NCBI GenBank assembly: GCA_013399115.1
Contig: VXAA01007187.1
Span: 64,474-128,473 of the forward strand
Direction of reading: 5' to 3'
Length of the DNA stretch: 64,000 nucleotides
Source of the DNA: Anseranas semipalmata
Taxonomy: Eukaryota; Chordata; Aves; Anseriformes; Anseranatidae
The notes beneath the pieces are model-generated. The model did not search any database, was not told the origin of the DNA, and was given only the letters and a program-made list of their open reading frames with translations. A program made the translations under genes and the position numbers. Below are positions 34,216 to 47,670 of this stretch, in pieces (positions within the stretch are counted from its first letter, which is position 1; each line of letters opens with the position of its first letter).

Positions 34216-37200
34216 ATTGTCTGCAAAATGACTGTTGAACCAATGATTATGGTGTGGCGTACTTCCTTTGAGTGACAGTGCCTGCACAATGACTTTTCTC
34301 CAACACACTCAGCAGTCAGCATTAAGTATTCTTGGCATGTAGCCTGAATAACAACACACATACTGAGACCTGCCAGCATTGGAAAGTCCCTAAGTCCCAG
34401 GAGCTAAGATTAATTGCCAGCTATTCTTAACATTTTCTCACCACTCCACCCAGTTTCTTGGGTCTTCCCACCCACTACTATCCTACAACTGCCTTTGTGG
34501 AGTTTCATAAAACTTCCTGAGACAGTTTTGGATGAGTGGAGAGCACTTAAACTCCCCCTTGAATTGACTGACTTTATATGCCAACAGTGCTTTCCTTAAC
34601 TTTTGCAGATGGGGGCTCAACTGGGTACAGTTCTGCCTCTCTTTATTACCAATTAAGACTCCTCCCAAATGAGTTTGTCTCTGAGGCAGGGGGTGGAGAA
34701 TACAACATTTAAGAAAAAAGCAACAGAAAGCACTCCTGTAATCCACCTAACCCCCTCTTTTAAACCACGGTGTGAAGGCAAGTCCTGTGAGATGCTGAAC
34801 ATCACTAACTTCCGTGAAGTGCAGATGAGACGAGGGCAGTTATACTAAACACTACAGGCTACGGACGTCTCACTACTAAGCCCAAGTTTATGCTAATGGC
34901 GGAAAAACACAGAAGGAATAATAATATCACCTACTTCTTAGCATGGATCAACCTTTTGCTCATGTAACATTGCTCTCTGAACAACAAAGAGGTTTCACAA
35001 TCATGAACCACAATCCCCTTTTCACCAAGGACTCTAAGTATGATGAGAAACAGGGGAAACAACCACACGGGAAACAAGAAAGCCTCTCTTCTGGCATTTC
35101 CAGCTCAAAGAAAAGCAGGAGGTATGAAAAATCTTCACATACTTTTTACTTTGGCTTTCCACCCACAGTGGTTAGGATCAGCTTTGAAGAACCACCAGAG
35201 TTTTTGATCAAAGTTTTCTGGATAAGACAGCTTGGCCCATTAATATAGAATGGCATTTTTTTTTTTAAATGAAAGGTGTGGGTTTTCCTTAAACAGATGC
35301 CTGTAAAGGCATCTAACTCCTGAAGGCTTGAGCATCCTGGTTTAACCAGTTTTAGGCAGTGAATCAGTTCTGTGGTAGAGCTTACTAAGAAAAAAAGCTG
35401 CTCATTTGGTCTTTCTCTAACAAGTTTTTTTCCACTGTTTCCTAGCTCACCTGCTATTATATTTAGGACTGATCCGAGTCAGGAACTTTGACAGAGGCTT
35501 TATATTAGTCACCAAAAAAAGACTGTTATGTTGCCCATTTCTATTTTAGAACTTGGCTCCAACCCCAGGCTTTCAGCTCTTAGAGTGAACAATGCCAGAC
35601 TTTTGTTTTTCTGTTAGGCACCTATGGAAAAAAAGAAGAAAAAAAGCTAAGAAGCACTTGCAAACATTTCAAGTAGCTGCCCATGCAAAACATAATCCCT
35701 AGCTATTCTGTGTGTATCATTTCAACTGCCTGACTACAATGTTTATAACTGCATCTGTATCTGTACATAAGTTGAGCACCTATACCTGAAAAAACTCTCA
35801 AAATCAAACAAGCAACAAGACATCAACAGGCTAACCTCCAAACAACTTTCCAGTACAGTTTCCATAATGGCCTATGTGCGCAAGCAGATGTAGATCTTTA
35901 TTGTTTAATTATCTGATTAAAATACAATGCTTTTCAAAGATGATTGCTCGCAGGTAAAGAGACATGGCCACTTAAACTCTCATTCAGTCTTGGTTTATAT
36001 ACTAAGTGGTGTATTGAGTACACTGTCAAAAGTACCAGATCTACTTTAATCCTCTAACACTTTAAGCTAATGGATTATTACTCTTACTTATCTAAAAGGA
36101 GTTCTAGTCACAAGGTATTATTTCAACATAAATATCGAAGCAACTAGGTGTTGATTAACATACTTTTTTTGAAGTTCAGTCATTAAGGTTAAGTTAAGGA
36201 AGCAGAAGACTTCTTGTGATCTTCATGAACATGATGGAAAACTAGTAATAATAATTTACAAAACAGTGAGGGCTTGGAAAGTTATCAGGCTGAATTACAG
36301 CAGTAAAAAAAAAAAATATTAAAAGCCAACAGTGTAAAATTTAGAAATAAAAAACCTCAAATATTAGTGAACTGATGAAGAGGTTATGGTACCAGAGTGA
36401 TTCAAACTGCTGGAAGCACTTTGGAAATGGAACATATTTTTGTAACAAACTGATCAAAATGCTGTTGTATTACCAGGACTAAAACATTTTGTGTGACTAA
36501 CATTTTGTGGAGAGCAGTCCCTTTAGCTACATGCTGGTCAGCACGATGTGTGTTTCAACAGCTTCTGATATTTTGGAAGTGCCATCTTTGCTCACTGCAG
36601 CAATTTCAGTTGTTGGAGGCCTATTCTCTCTTCTCTGCTACCCACTTTAAGATTTCAAGGAAGAAGCAGCACCTTTTCCAATCACAGGCACCCTCTGGCA
36701 GGGGTTAAAAACAGGACACGGGAAGCTTCCCATATACCCCATCCCCATCCTCAAATACACACTCTACACCAGTAGTCAGTAACAGGCACCATACACTTAA
36801 ATGGGTATTATGCTCTTCCATAAGGCTGAAATTCCCTCATTGTTGCCTTGCTCCTCCTCAGCGGGTGGAAAGAGCAGCTGATCCCAGCAGCTCACCTGGC
36901 AGGGCGGCAGACGCGGGTGCCAGCTCACAGGTACACTTGCAAGCAGTGCTCTGAGGGGCAAGTGGGCATCTCGGGGATCACCCCAAGGTACCCGCACACT
37001 ACTGACACTGCAGCACTGCACTAGCAGGATCTCCACCGCTCTCCGTTGTCCTGCCAACTGAGGGAAGATATCCAAAGCTATTAACGATGGAAAAAAAAAA
37101 ACACCTAAAATTTCTCCCAAAAACATTTCCATAGCCATACAAACAATCAATTGGTAAATGTAACAATTTTAAACTAAGCCAACTAGCATACCACCACTTC

Positions 37201-37382
37201 TATCTTCTACAGTAGCATTTTCCTGGGAGACATCTCTCTCTGGGGAAGAGCAAGCAGATTTGATAGAGCGGACTTGCTCTCTAGGAAAGACTCTTCCAAA
37301 CATCTGTCCCTCCAAAAGCAAGGAAGGCTTGCTCGGAGCCAGGGCATCATAGACTCACATAACACTGACATGTGCTTCCATG

Positions 37383-37628
37383 GAGAGTCAGGTTGGCTGT
37401 TAGGAAAAGGTTCTTCATGGAGAGGGTGGCTGGCTACTGGAACAGGCTCCCCAGGGAAGTGGTCATGGCAGCACTGAGCCTGTTGGAGTTCAAGAAGCAT
37501 TTGGACACCGTTCTCAGACACATGGTCTGATTTTTGGGTGGTCCTGTGTGGAGCCAGGAGTTGGACTCGATGATCTTTGTGGGTCCCTTCCAACTCGGGA
37601 TATTCTATGATATTCTGTGATTCTATGA
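37383..37628 (+). mobile_element. CR1 LINE 3' fragment, about 246 bp
   Basis: Starts in the C-terminal coding part (GTTGGCTGTTAGGAAAAGG, TTCTTCATGGAGAGGGTGG, CTACTGGAACAGGCTCCC) and runs through GAGTTCAAGAAGCATTTGGA to TGGTCTGA. The 3' untranslated region follows (GGAGCCAGGAGTTGGACTC) and the end is GATATTCTATGATATTCTGTGATTCTATGA-like repeats. The coding part matches the tail of the 6492 element (...LLEFKK..L...HMV stop). It is too short to encode anything. The terminal repeats are slightly diverged. Confidence 0.94.
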
Positions 37629-38150
37629 AAACTTCCCCATGGACCTCATGTCAGTTCACTCTAGAGACATGGCTATATATTCATTGATGCATTTCAGTTT
37701 AATCTTTGAAAAATAAAGCGATGTGTTCTCTTTTTTTTTTTTTAATTTTCAGTTTAGTGTCCATTACTGTCCATTTAATAATCATATCACATATATTTTC
37801 AGACCCATAGACAGTGTACATAAATAAAGTCATTTGATGCATGTAACACTAACTTCTCTTGAAATAGCGTTATTAGTGTAGCAAGACATGAGTTCAGGAA
37901 AGTTGATGACCTTTTCTGCAATGGAAGATGGACACAATCTTGCTTACAGAAGGATCCAAACCTAAAGAAACTACTACCCATTACTCCAGGAGTATGTGAA
38001 GGGGAAGGGCAGGAGATTTTTGTTCATATTAAATCAAAATAAGGCATGTTACAATTACAAGCAAGGTGACCTTCTTCCTGCTCAACTTCTCTGTCAGTAA
38101 TACAATGTGAAAAGAAAGTATAAGACCTTAGAGTCACTTATCCTCTGGCT

Positions 38151-38187
38151 CTGTTTTTCACTCATTTAATTAATTAGTGAAAAACAG
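38151..38187. repeat. Perfect 12-bp inverted repeat around a TAATTAATTA site
   Basis: The arm CTGTTTTTCACT (38151-38162), a 13-base spacer and the exact reverse complement AGTGAAAAACAG (38176-38187). The spacer and the first arm base hold TAATTAATTA (38167-38176), the TAAT-NN-ATTA layout bound by dimers of paired-class homeodomain proteins. Both the arms and the centre are near-symmetric. Confidence 0.8.
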
Positions 38188-39103
38188 GAGTTCAGGGCCC
38201 ATAGATCAGCATCAGCACAAGGCATTTCATAACTGCACTGTGAGGACAATTCCAAAAGCCAATTGCAGTGTACTTATTAAAGAGGCCTTCTGATGTAGCC
38301 CCTTATAGCAAAAACCTGCTGGATGCCCCAGATTACTCAGTTACACCTCATTAAATTATATCAGTTTTTTGTTGCCAGCCTATTCTCCAAATAGCCCAAT
38401 GGCTTTCTAACTAAAGCTGCTGGAAACCTGTTTAATTGCTCAATTGTTTTTTTAAACATCTTAGGCAATGGGTGGAATACTGTAATTTGTTAGCAAAGGC
38501 AGAGAGGATATATTAAAACAGAAGAAGAGGAAAAAAATAACAGAAGAACACAAATCAGAACATCACTGCTGTTGCATTAAGGCTTTTACTAGGTTCCTTT
38601 TAGCTATGTTTTCTTTCATGTTCTTGACCAAAGAGCTCTTCGGTAAGGAAATGTTCATAAGTTGCTTCCTGAAAAAGTCTCCTCAATTACTTTGCTGCCT
38701 CTGCAATACAAACACTTGCAGAATTCTTTCTAAAGGCAGCAGCAGCATTAGCGGAGCAACTGGGGTGGTCTTGTTACTTTAAACCTCTTTGAAAATTCAC
38801 AGCCTGCAATCATCTCACATGCCAGTGTCCACTCTGGCTTGGAGGCAGAGAAAAAACAACTTTGGAGAGGCCTATTAAATAAACTCTGCTTTCACAACAG
38901 TAAAATCCCTAATAGTTTTGATTCACTGAAGCAGTGTTTCCAAACAACTCCCTTTGTTTTCAATCACTTTTATAATAGTCTCCAACTAAAAAGCCAGACC
39001 AGAATACCTGTCTGTATGTGTACACATATAAATTACCTTCATAGACCGAACTTTTTAGGACTTCTTGTCAGCATGGAGTCATTTTTTATTTTTTGTTTCT
39101 AGA

Positions 39104-39131
39104 AAATCTATTTGACTCCAAAAATAGATTT
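39104..39131. repeat. 10-bp inverted repeat
   Basis: AAATCTATTT (39104-39113), an 8-base spacer, then AAATAGATTT (39122-39131). A/T-rich and short. It may be chance. Confidence 0.7.
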
Positions 39132-42100
39132 GAAGCTATTTGTTCCTCCACTCTTAACAGCACTCTTTTGTTAGCATTTCCATATTACTGTAAAGATATA
39201 TATCACTTAATGACAGATATAGACAATAAGAGCCTTGGAGCTGTGTTGCTGCAGATACATTATCAGCCAGACACTCTTTCCCTATTTATTCCAGTTGAAA
39301 GTGGGAAAATAATTTCCAGTTCTTCTTCACTGTAAATTCCAAAGGTATCTTTCATAAGTTTAGAAAGCTTAGGGCCAAAAGAAAAATTATTTAAAATGGA
39401 TAGGCACTCAACACAATGTGTTTCATTCAGCTTCTGTTCTCATACTTACCTATCTCCAGCTGAAACATTAAACACTTAACCCACAAGACGCAAAGGGATT
39501 CTGAAACACTCCTCTTCAGGGATGGAAATAATTATCTCCCAGGCTTTAGGTTCTGAGGGCTTAGAAGAGGGACCATACAAAGAACTAATTAAATTAGAAA
39601 TGGCACCAGAGCATGGTCTCCTGAAAAGGTGAACTTGTGGGCAGTAGTGCATTGCTAGGAAAGAACATGAGCTGCTTGTGCAAAAACAAGAGAGATCACT
39701 GAAAAGTGACAGATTTGTGTTCTCAGCCCTCAAAACCACTGGTTTCAGAAACATGCTTGCTGGATACATAAAGGAAAAATGATAGTATGAGAAAGCCTAA
39801 TTTTATGGGGCCAGGTAATCCTCAAGGAATATAGAGGAAACCTAAGGAGACAGCCCTCCCCAGAGCAGCTGGTCGACAGGGAATCTAGAAAGCTTTGCTG
39901 GTTTACAGCTCTCTCTTCTGAATCTCTCTTTCCCACTCTCCAGTGTCACACTTTGTAGATTAGTGCTCCTGAGACATTCAGATAGCTGGGAATACATTGT
40001 TACAAAATTAAAAACTACTTTTTAAATGAGAAAAAAATGTGAAGATGCAGATTTTCAATGGAATGCTTTTTACATCCTCTTTCAAAGCCATATAATACTC
40101 AGTAGAAATTTCAATGTAAAAAAACAGCAACAGCTGCATGTATGTATGCATGTAACGTATGCACTTCACTGTAGCACCTATGTAATGAAGTAATAAGTGA
40201 ATAATTTAATTCTATTTCACAAAACAGGACAGATCCTTTGTTGTAACAGCATGGGATCATTTCCACAGGCTTCAATGTCAGTACTCTCTTTGCCACGTTC
40301 TTCAGATTTGCTGTTTTTGTTAAGCTTGACAGGCAGGAGGAAAGCTTCCACTTCTCTCATCAGCACAATTAATCACCACGCTGCTTAAGTCAATGAAAGC
40401 TAGCTAAAAATGGGTCAGGAACTTTTGGCCATAAAATCACTAAAAATCAGTCGTCTATCCTTAGTAAATATGTAATAGCAGGAAGCAGGGAAGGCAATGG
40501 AAACTGGAAAGGGACTTGAGACTCTTGTGGATGTCCATGATAAATTATAGAGCTTCCTTGTGTAACCAACTTTCCATAAAAAGTGTTCTGACATTCGTAT
40601 ACAATTAGATGCTTAGCTATAAGCCACGCCAAAATTCACAGCATTTAAGTAGAAAGCAACGTCAGAATTTGCTTCAAAACTCTAGTGGAAAAAACATTGC
40701 AGATAGCTACATATGTATGCAGCTAACTATGTGTTCACATGATATTTATGTAAGTTTTCTAGTTAAACATAAAGAAAGAATAAGAGAAAGAGCATGTTTG
40801 TGCTGGAGACTGAAGCATTTCAGGTATAAATCTGCATGGAGCTAGAGGTTAGAAGAAAAGGAGTGTCGGCATCAATCAATTTACATTCCAGTTAGGTGAA
40901 GTCCCAAAGTCAAATTAAACTGGAAGTCAATAAATTTCACTGCCACTGAAACAGTACGGGCCACAGCAGTTGTGTAAAATCACACACTGGGCGTACAACT
41001 GTAACAGATGCAAATAGCAATTTGCTATCAGCTGGAGAGTAGCCATGACTTACAGCACAAAACATGCAAAACAATTTTATCTTCAAGGTTTCACAGAAAG
41101 GCATAGTGTAGCAGGAAAAGCAACTAACAAGAACAAGAGAGCTAAAGTCATACAGTCTTGTATATCCTTTTGCATCATAGTTCCATTTTTTCCTCTTTAC
41201 CAAAGCTTTGCTACAGACTGAGTGGGAACAACGATGTTGAAATAAATGGTGCTTATCACAAAAACTTGATATATCCTCTATACTGTACCAAAAGAAGCCC
41301 ACCATCTGAAGAGTAACTGGTGTCTGTCATTCATCTGTACACACCTGCTTTCTGGCCAATTTACAATGAATGACGTTTATACTGTTATTTACCTCCCTAT
41401 CAAAACAGACTTCCAGAATCTCAAGGGTCATCAAAAGTTTCCAGGAAGTAAGTAAAATTGTTTGACTGAACCAGATTGCCAGATCTCCACCCAGTCAAGG
41501 TCAAACAGCTGTGGAGTTGTGTGTGGTGTGGTGGTTTTGTCTTCTTCTCATCTGCACTTTGGTGAAAATGTTTTGCATTTTTTCTCTGCTGGGGGGAGAG
41601 GGGAAAGAAGAAGTATTCTGTCCCTATTACCCTACATGATGTTGAAAAAATTGAGTAAATACAGGTATGTACAAAAGACGGGTGCAAGATCCTGGACATG
41701 AATGTAATAAGATTTTGACAAGGTACCACTAATAGTCCATGATGAGACAAAATTATAAGTCCGACCTTTTAGTTGAAACAAAAGGCGAAAGAATCTTTAT
41801 GGTAGTGCAACTACTGACTCCTCTGAAAAGGAAAAGCACTGATTATTATACTAGCCTAGGGGGAAAACTGCAATTCAAAAATTGCTTGTTCTTGTCACAG
41901 TAAATCTCGAATGCTTTTAATGAAAGTTTCTTTCCTTCACGAAGTATTTCTTCCTAAAAAACAGAACAGCATATTAATACAATGCTTCAGATATCCTTAA
42001 AGTCAGGTTTAACTGGGGCAATTCCCTCCAGTGAATTGAAAGATGACATTCGTCTTCACTGTCTGGTTGGAATGCAAAACTGAAAGTAAGGCTGAAATGT

Positions 42101-42146
42101 CAAGGTAAAATAATGCTAATAATTATTCTGAATGCTACATTCCCCT

Positions 42147-42155
42147 TGACCTTGG
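42147..42155 (-). promoter_or_regulatory. NR5A/ESRR-type extended half-site match
   Basis: TGACCTTGG on the plus strand is CCAAGGTCA on the minus strand, an exact match to the extended monomer half-site used by NR5A and oestrogen-related receptors. A near match (TCAAGGTAA) lies about 50 bases upstream on the plus strand. A single 9-base match is weak evidence by itself. Confidence 0.25.
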
Positions 42156-45045
42156 AATTTAAGAGGCTGAGATGAAGGCCTTTTGTCAAAAGTCAGGAAG
42201 TCATCTGGAGACTTCATTGACATTTATGATTAATACAATCTGGCAACATTAGAGGAGGAGATAGAGAATATGCTATTAGTTTCTGGCATGAGGGTAATTT
42301 CATTTTATATTGTTGTGGGATCTACAGATAAAGAGTACAGAACAACACACCACCTGTAATATTACTGCTAATGTTTTTAGAGGAGAACACGAACAAGCTT
42401 AATGTGATAACCACAATCTCTATAAAATAGATTTCATATCACTCCCATGAAAGAGAAGAAAAGATTCTCCATTTCACATAAGTAATGATTTCTCGTAAGA
42501 CACAAAAAAACAGGGCACAACAAAACCTCCAATCCAATTGCTTCACTGTTATGTCTTGTCATCACAGTAGATTTTCCACTTCATTTGCAACTTAACACTA
42601 GAGTGATAAGTCTGTGGGGTGAAGATTTTATGTATTAGTGTTCTGAAGCAACTCCTACAGCCTTTATTTGCACCTCACATGTGACAGAAAACGCCTCCCC
42701 CACTGACGGCAAGCGCAAGGCAGGGAAAACCTTAAGTCTTTTATGGTCAGTGTCAGAGGAGACTCAGTACACACAACTCCCATAAAAAACAGTGGAAGGG
42801 GACAGTTCTCCTTTGCACTCCTCCTTTGATTGGATCATACTCCAGGCAAATGAAACACTGCTATTGTCAACAAAAGGAAGAATGAATGCATTGCTGGCGT
42901 TTACAGGGTTAACCTTGGCCACAAGTCCGTCTTCCTAAGATTCAGGGAGGTAACTTACTGACACCTCCTTGAATTTACAGGCTTGACAAATTACTCTTTT
43001 AAAAATCTCTCAAAAATTTGGTCATGTTAATTTCATATGCATGGGTCCATTTAAAGATAGAACCCCACTGAAGATGCTGACAAGAAAAGGTCTTAGAAGA
43101 ATATGCTCTAAAAATGACATACAGCAATTAAAGCATGTCTCATTCTCTGTTCTGATTCAATGATGGACCTTACCTGTTTGACCTGGAAATAAAATAGCAA
43201 AGGAAAGGAAATGCAACACGTGTATTTATAGTGAAAACGTAATTTTCTTAGTTTAGTTCAGTACTACAATAATTTGAACCAACAGAGATGCTTCACTTTG
43301 GGGCCTGTCTACTGGGCATGTAAAAAACAACACATTTTCTCCAGCTATGTTTTTAATTGTAGTCCATACAAATCTTATATAGGTATTTGCATAATGAACT
43401 CCTACAGCTCATAAGGTCCATTGTAGACTAATAAATGACAGAACTTTTAAAGATGGTCCAATTAATGATTCCAGTTCCTAGATGGACTGTTTATAGACTT
43501 TAGCTTATTAAATGCTCTGTGTGAGTATCCTAAGCCACATCTGAAAAATCCCATTAATAAATTTTATTAAAAGGACCCTGGAATTATTCCAGCATATTGA
43601 GGACTTTTCCATCTGATATATTCTCTGTGTTAGTCATATGTATGAACTTCTTTCACTAAATGCATTTCTCTCTCAAAATTTAATATTAAACCTGTGAATT
43701 TTCTATTAAATGCAAGTAAGATGAGACCACAGAAATGTAAGTGTGCTTTAATTGGTGAAAACTGAATTCATATTTTGACTTATGGATTCCATAAATACTA
43801 TATAGGCATTCCAAAAAGAACAGTAATGCATAGCCTAAATAAAACAGGCCAATTTTTTTTAAAATGAGGGAAAACATACAGAGTGCTACATGACTGTTCA
43901 GTTTTAATGTTCAGTTACTGTTACACATATGCACATGAAGTGACTATCTGCATATGCCAATACAGCAGCAGACACTAGAAACAGTCATCTGTATATTCTA
44001 TATTCCATTTACTTAAGTAAATGTAGCAATTGCCCATTTATTCTGTAGGAATATTTTCATGGTTTTCCACATTCTTTTCTGCATAAATTCAGCACGTAAC
44101 TGGATGAGATTTTTCATACCTACAGGCCAGGGTTTATATTCTTAACAGTTGCATTGAAATACCAATGTTATTGGGATTTCTCCAGTGGAGAACTGGGCCC
44201 TCTGAGGACCTGTACTTCTCCAGCCATGGAGCCTCTCGGGATTTAGGCGAAAGCTGTAACACTACAATGTTCTTGCCTTTCCAGCATTGGCAGCCTGAGG
44301 GTTTGGAGTACAGAAGAAGGCAACTGCACCTTCACACTTCTTTCTCCAGTAAACTGAGCGAGATCACAGGAGGATGAAAGGATGAGATTAACTGGAGCTG
44401 CCCAGAATGTGCTGCAAAAGTCATTAAGCATAGAAAGTTGGCTGGCAAAACACATGAACTTCTGAGAGAAATGGTCCACCTGGCCCAGTCTGTTGGACTT
44501 GAAGAATCCTGCAAGCTGCTGCCAGACTGTTTTCTAACCTTACCCAGCTGGAAAATGGCCAAAGCAAGGCTTTACAAGAGATTGCTCTGCCCATAAGAGA
44601 CCATTGACTAAAGGCACCTGCACATTTTTCCCTGTAACAGTTCCTGAATTTAAGCAGTGGCAGCAGCCAGGATCACGACTGAGAAGGGGGCATCAATCTC
44701 TTCTCCAGCCAGGTAACATTTTGAACACACTTGCGTGCCATGAGCAGCCAGCATACCATAACTTGGAAACACCTAAGTTTCAACCTAAGACAAAAAGGCA
44801 GATATTTCAGTCCATAACTGATGCACTAACTCAATCATTGGCCAGATCAGAACCACTCTCAGCAGCGGAGCAGGAAGCTGGCTGAGGAAGGAAGCGCAGG
44901 CTTAATGACATGTGCTTAGCCAGGGCTCCCAAGCCTGCCTTCCTCAATTACTGCCAGAAGCAGTTCCTAACAATCCCCATAATCTCCAATTCAAATGTTT
45001 TGCAATACTCACGCATGGGCATCTTCCATGTAAATAGCTGTAATA

Positions 45046-45435
45046 CATAGAATCATAGAATATCCTGAGCTGCAAGGGACCCTCAAGGATCCCTGAATCC
45101 ACCTCCTGGCTCCACACAGGACCACCCAAAAATCAGACCACTTGTCTGAGAGCGTTGTCCAAATGCTTCTTGAACTCCAACGGGCTCAGTGCTGTGACCA
45201 CTTCCCTGCAGGCCTGTTCCAGTGCCTGACCACCCTCTTGGTGAAGAACCTTTTCTTAATATATGACCTGAACCACCCCTGACACAGCTTCATGCCGTTC
45301 CCTCGGGTCCTGTCACTGTCACCAGAGAGAAGAGATCAGCGCCTGCCCCTCCGCTCCCCTCATGAGGAAGCTGTAGGACATGATGAGGCCTCCCCTCAGT
45401 CTTCTCTTCTCTAGGTTGAACAAACCAAGTGGGCT
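45046..45435 (-). mobile_element. CR1 LINE 3' fragment, about 390 bp, reverse orientation
   Basis: On the plus strand it begins CATAGAATCATAGAATATCC (the reversed terminal repeats). It continues through the subfamily 3' untranslated block (CTGGCTCCACACAGGACCAC) and the C-terminal coding part (TTCCCTCGGGTCCTGTCACT, reverse complement of the DRTRGNG region), and ends near AACAAACCAAGTGGGCTT. It is the same subfamily as the 6492 and 37383 copies. It is 5'-truncated just upstream of the FSLEKRRL region. Substitutions are scattered, and coding capacity is only a tail fragment. Confidence 0.95.
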
Positions 45436-45970
45436 TAATCTGTGTTTTTGCACAAAAAGGATGTTAGTGAAGGAATGTCACTGTAACAGTTTGCAGGGAT
45501 GGGAGAGGTAGATGGGTGTATGAGGTTAAGATTCCCTTATTTATGTGGGGCAAATGCATTGACTGGGATCTGATTTTGAGGGGGTGAGGTAATGTGATAG
45601 AAGAGAATGAGGGACACATCCTCATGAACATACAATAGAAGCAGGAGTCCCTGGGCTAGTCACCTCAAGTAGTACCCATGGCTGCTGCCATCTATGGATG
45701 CCATGGGTATATTTGCTGGTGGCAGTAATTCAAGAAACTAAGATTAAAGACTGTGACTCGAATTTCCAAAGGCAGATGTTTCAACAATTCCCTGAGTAAT
45801 TCCTTTGCAGGGCTCAAAGAGTAGACAGAGGGTGCGGGGAGAAAAAGTATTCGTACAGCACTTCAGAGCACAGCAAAAGCTAGGCATCACCTGCTCCACA
45901 CATGATGATGACTACTCCACAGCAGTAATATTCTGCTGCATGTGAAGAAATAGTTCTTGGCTTTAGCTGA

Positions 45971-46010
45971 GTTCCTTTGGTTGAGGGACTGTTCCTTTGG
46001 TTGGGGGGAC
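45971..46010. repeat. Two tandem 20-bp units
   Basis: GTTCCTTTGGTTGAGGGACT is followed immediately by GTTCCTTTGGTTGGGGGGAC. The units match at 17 or so of 20 positions. A local tandem duplication. Confidence 0.85.
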
Positions 46011-46474
46011 AGACAAAATGAGAACTGTAACAACATTTGGCATAGTAACTCTATTGAGAAAATTTCAAGCACAGTTTTACCACTGAAGGTGTCATTTAGA
46101 TTTTTTTTTTTTCATTTATGCATCTTACTGAGTTTCCAAATAGCACCAGAGCCACACTGCTGTGAGAAACTAACATTCTTGTTTCATGGAGGATAAAAAC
46201 ACCTCATATCCTTAGTAAAAGAACACTAAGCAAGTTAATGAGACACCCTGGTAGTGGAGCTGGAATTTTCTGCTCACAGTCCTGTGTTCTAATAGGTACA
46301 GGACATTTCTACAGCCAGTAACACAACCTTTGGGACCTACGGTTAATCATGTGCAAACATGATACTGACACCAGTCTGAAGTTAGTTGGGAGACACTAGT
46401 GTTGAAAAGTGCCTGCAGCTAGTCAACCACATTTTGCCTCAATATTTCTGGCCAAAACAGAAAACAGCATTTAT

Positions 46475-46497
46475 ACACACACACACACACACACACA
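46475..46497. repeat. (AC)11 microsatellite
   Basis: A pure AC dinucleotide run of 23 bases ending in an A run. Confidence 0.97.
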
Positions 46498-46558
46498 AAA
46501 GCAGAATTACAGAAACAGTACTTTACTCAGTGCAACCAGTCCCAGAGCATGTAGACAA

Positions 46559-46582
46559 GTAAAAAATAAAATAAAATAAAAT
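46559..46582. repeat. (AAAAT)n simple repeat
   Basis: A few AAAAT/ATAAA units. Ordinary low complexity. Confidence 0.85.
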
Positions 46583-47629
46583 CATTTAATAAAAAAATAC
46601 CTATGCCAACAAGGGTATTAAATTCTGAAGTATTATAGGCTGGGGTTTCTGAAAGATGCTGCATGCTTCTACGAGTTCCCTAAACCATATCTATCCTGGA
46701 GGCAAAAACCTGGAACCATTAAAAATATATGAAAATGAAAACAATGCCTGGAGGGCTTCCCAAACACCCATGCCCTCCGTAGTGTCCTCATTGCATCTTC
46801 TCAACTGACAAAACCTGAATCTTCACCAGTTCTCCTGGGAACTTCTAAGTTCTCTGCTTAAGCTCTGGCATGGGTTACAGTGTCCTAGATATCAACAGGG
46901 TTTGCCCATGTAGGTCTGACAGGGTTTGGTACTTCTGTTTCTTCCCTCTATTCTTCTAACAAAGAGGAAGTACCATAGTATTCAGACAGACAGTCTGAAT
47001 TATAAAAGGACAAAACTTCAAAGAAGAGGGATTTTAGAGCTATAAATGGTCTCTATACACAACTCTCCTACCTATTCCCTATGAAACAAGTTTAGGAGGC
47101 CCAAGCTCCTCAGACCTTTCAGTGAGGCTTTTACATGAGGAAATAGCTTCTTAGCAACTCCTTTGCCCTGATCTGAAAGACATTTTAAATTCTTTATAGT
47201 CCTTCTGCTTTCCAGTAAAAACAAAACAAGCTGTTTAACTTCATTGCAGCCTGACAGTTAATAGCTCCTGCATTGTCTCTTAATCACACTGAAAGGTCTG
47301 TTGAAGGATGTATCATTGTTTTAACTTCCTGCTAGCTTTTTTCTTACACAGCCTGCCATTAAACTAAATTAACTGTATTCATATTGTAACCGTAATTTAC
47401 AACTTTTTAAAGAGACATCACATAAATCTTTAAAATCATAAGAGGACCACAAAGAAAGTGAATGAAAGGAGGACTATTCTATATCTTTCAAAACAAGAAC
47501 TAGAAGAGCATCAATGGAAAAAGCAGATAGCAATTTCAAAGCAAATAAAAGGAGGTGCTTGTTCACAGTGTGTTGAGAAGGTTGCTGCACCCTCCTAGTT
47601 GCAGAACGTTAAAATTTATCTGCCTCAGG

Positions 47630-47670
47630 AAAAACAAAACAAAACAAAACAAACAAACAAACAAAAACAA
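47630..47670. repeat. (AAAAC)n grading into (AAAC)n
   Basis: Successive AAAAC units followed by AAAC units. No element body is visible beside it. Confidence 0.9.

Larger units (their letters stand above)
30049..37382. other. Non-coding sequence with G/C-richer pockets
   Basis: No gene is recognised. Items of note are a G/C-richer stretch at 33300-33750 with a long open frame (33315-33908, opening only at a GTG; its first ATG is about residue 49), a single N at 34215, a 7-bp-stem hairpin at 35295-35314 and a CpG-richer pocket at 36840-37060. A 103-codon ATG frame at 32171-32482 resembles no family. The rest is stop-dense AT-rich DNA. Confidence 0.6.
37629..45045. other. Non-coding unique sequence, possible conserved regulatory stretches
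   Basis: No gene is recognised. It includes the 38151-38187 hairpin with a homeodomain-type palindrome, the hairpin at 39104-39131 and a stretch at 42050-42300 whose word content (steroid-receptor half-sites and AT-rich homeodomain words) recalls distal enhancers. Conservation cannot be judged from one sequence. A T run lies at 37731-37743. Confidence 0.55.
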
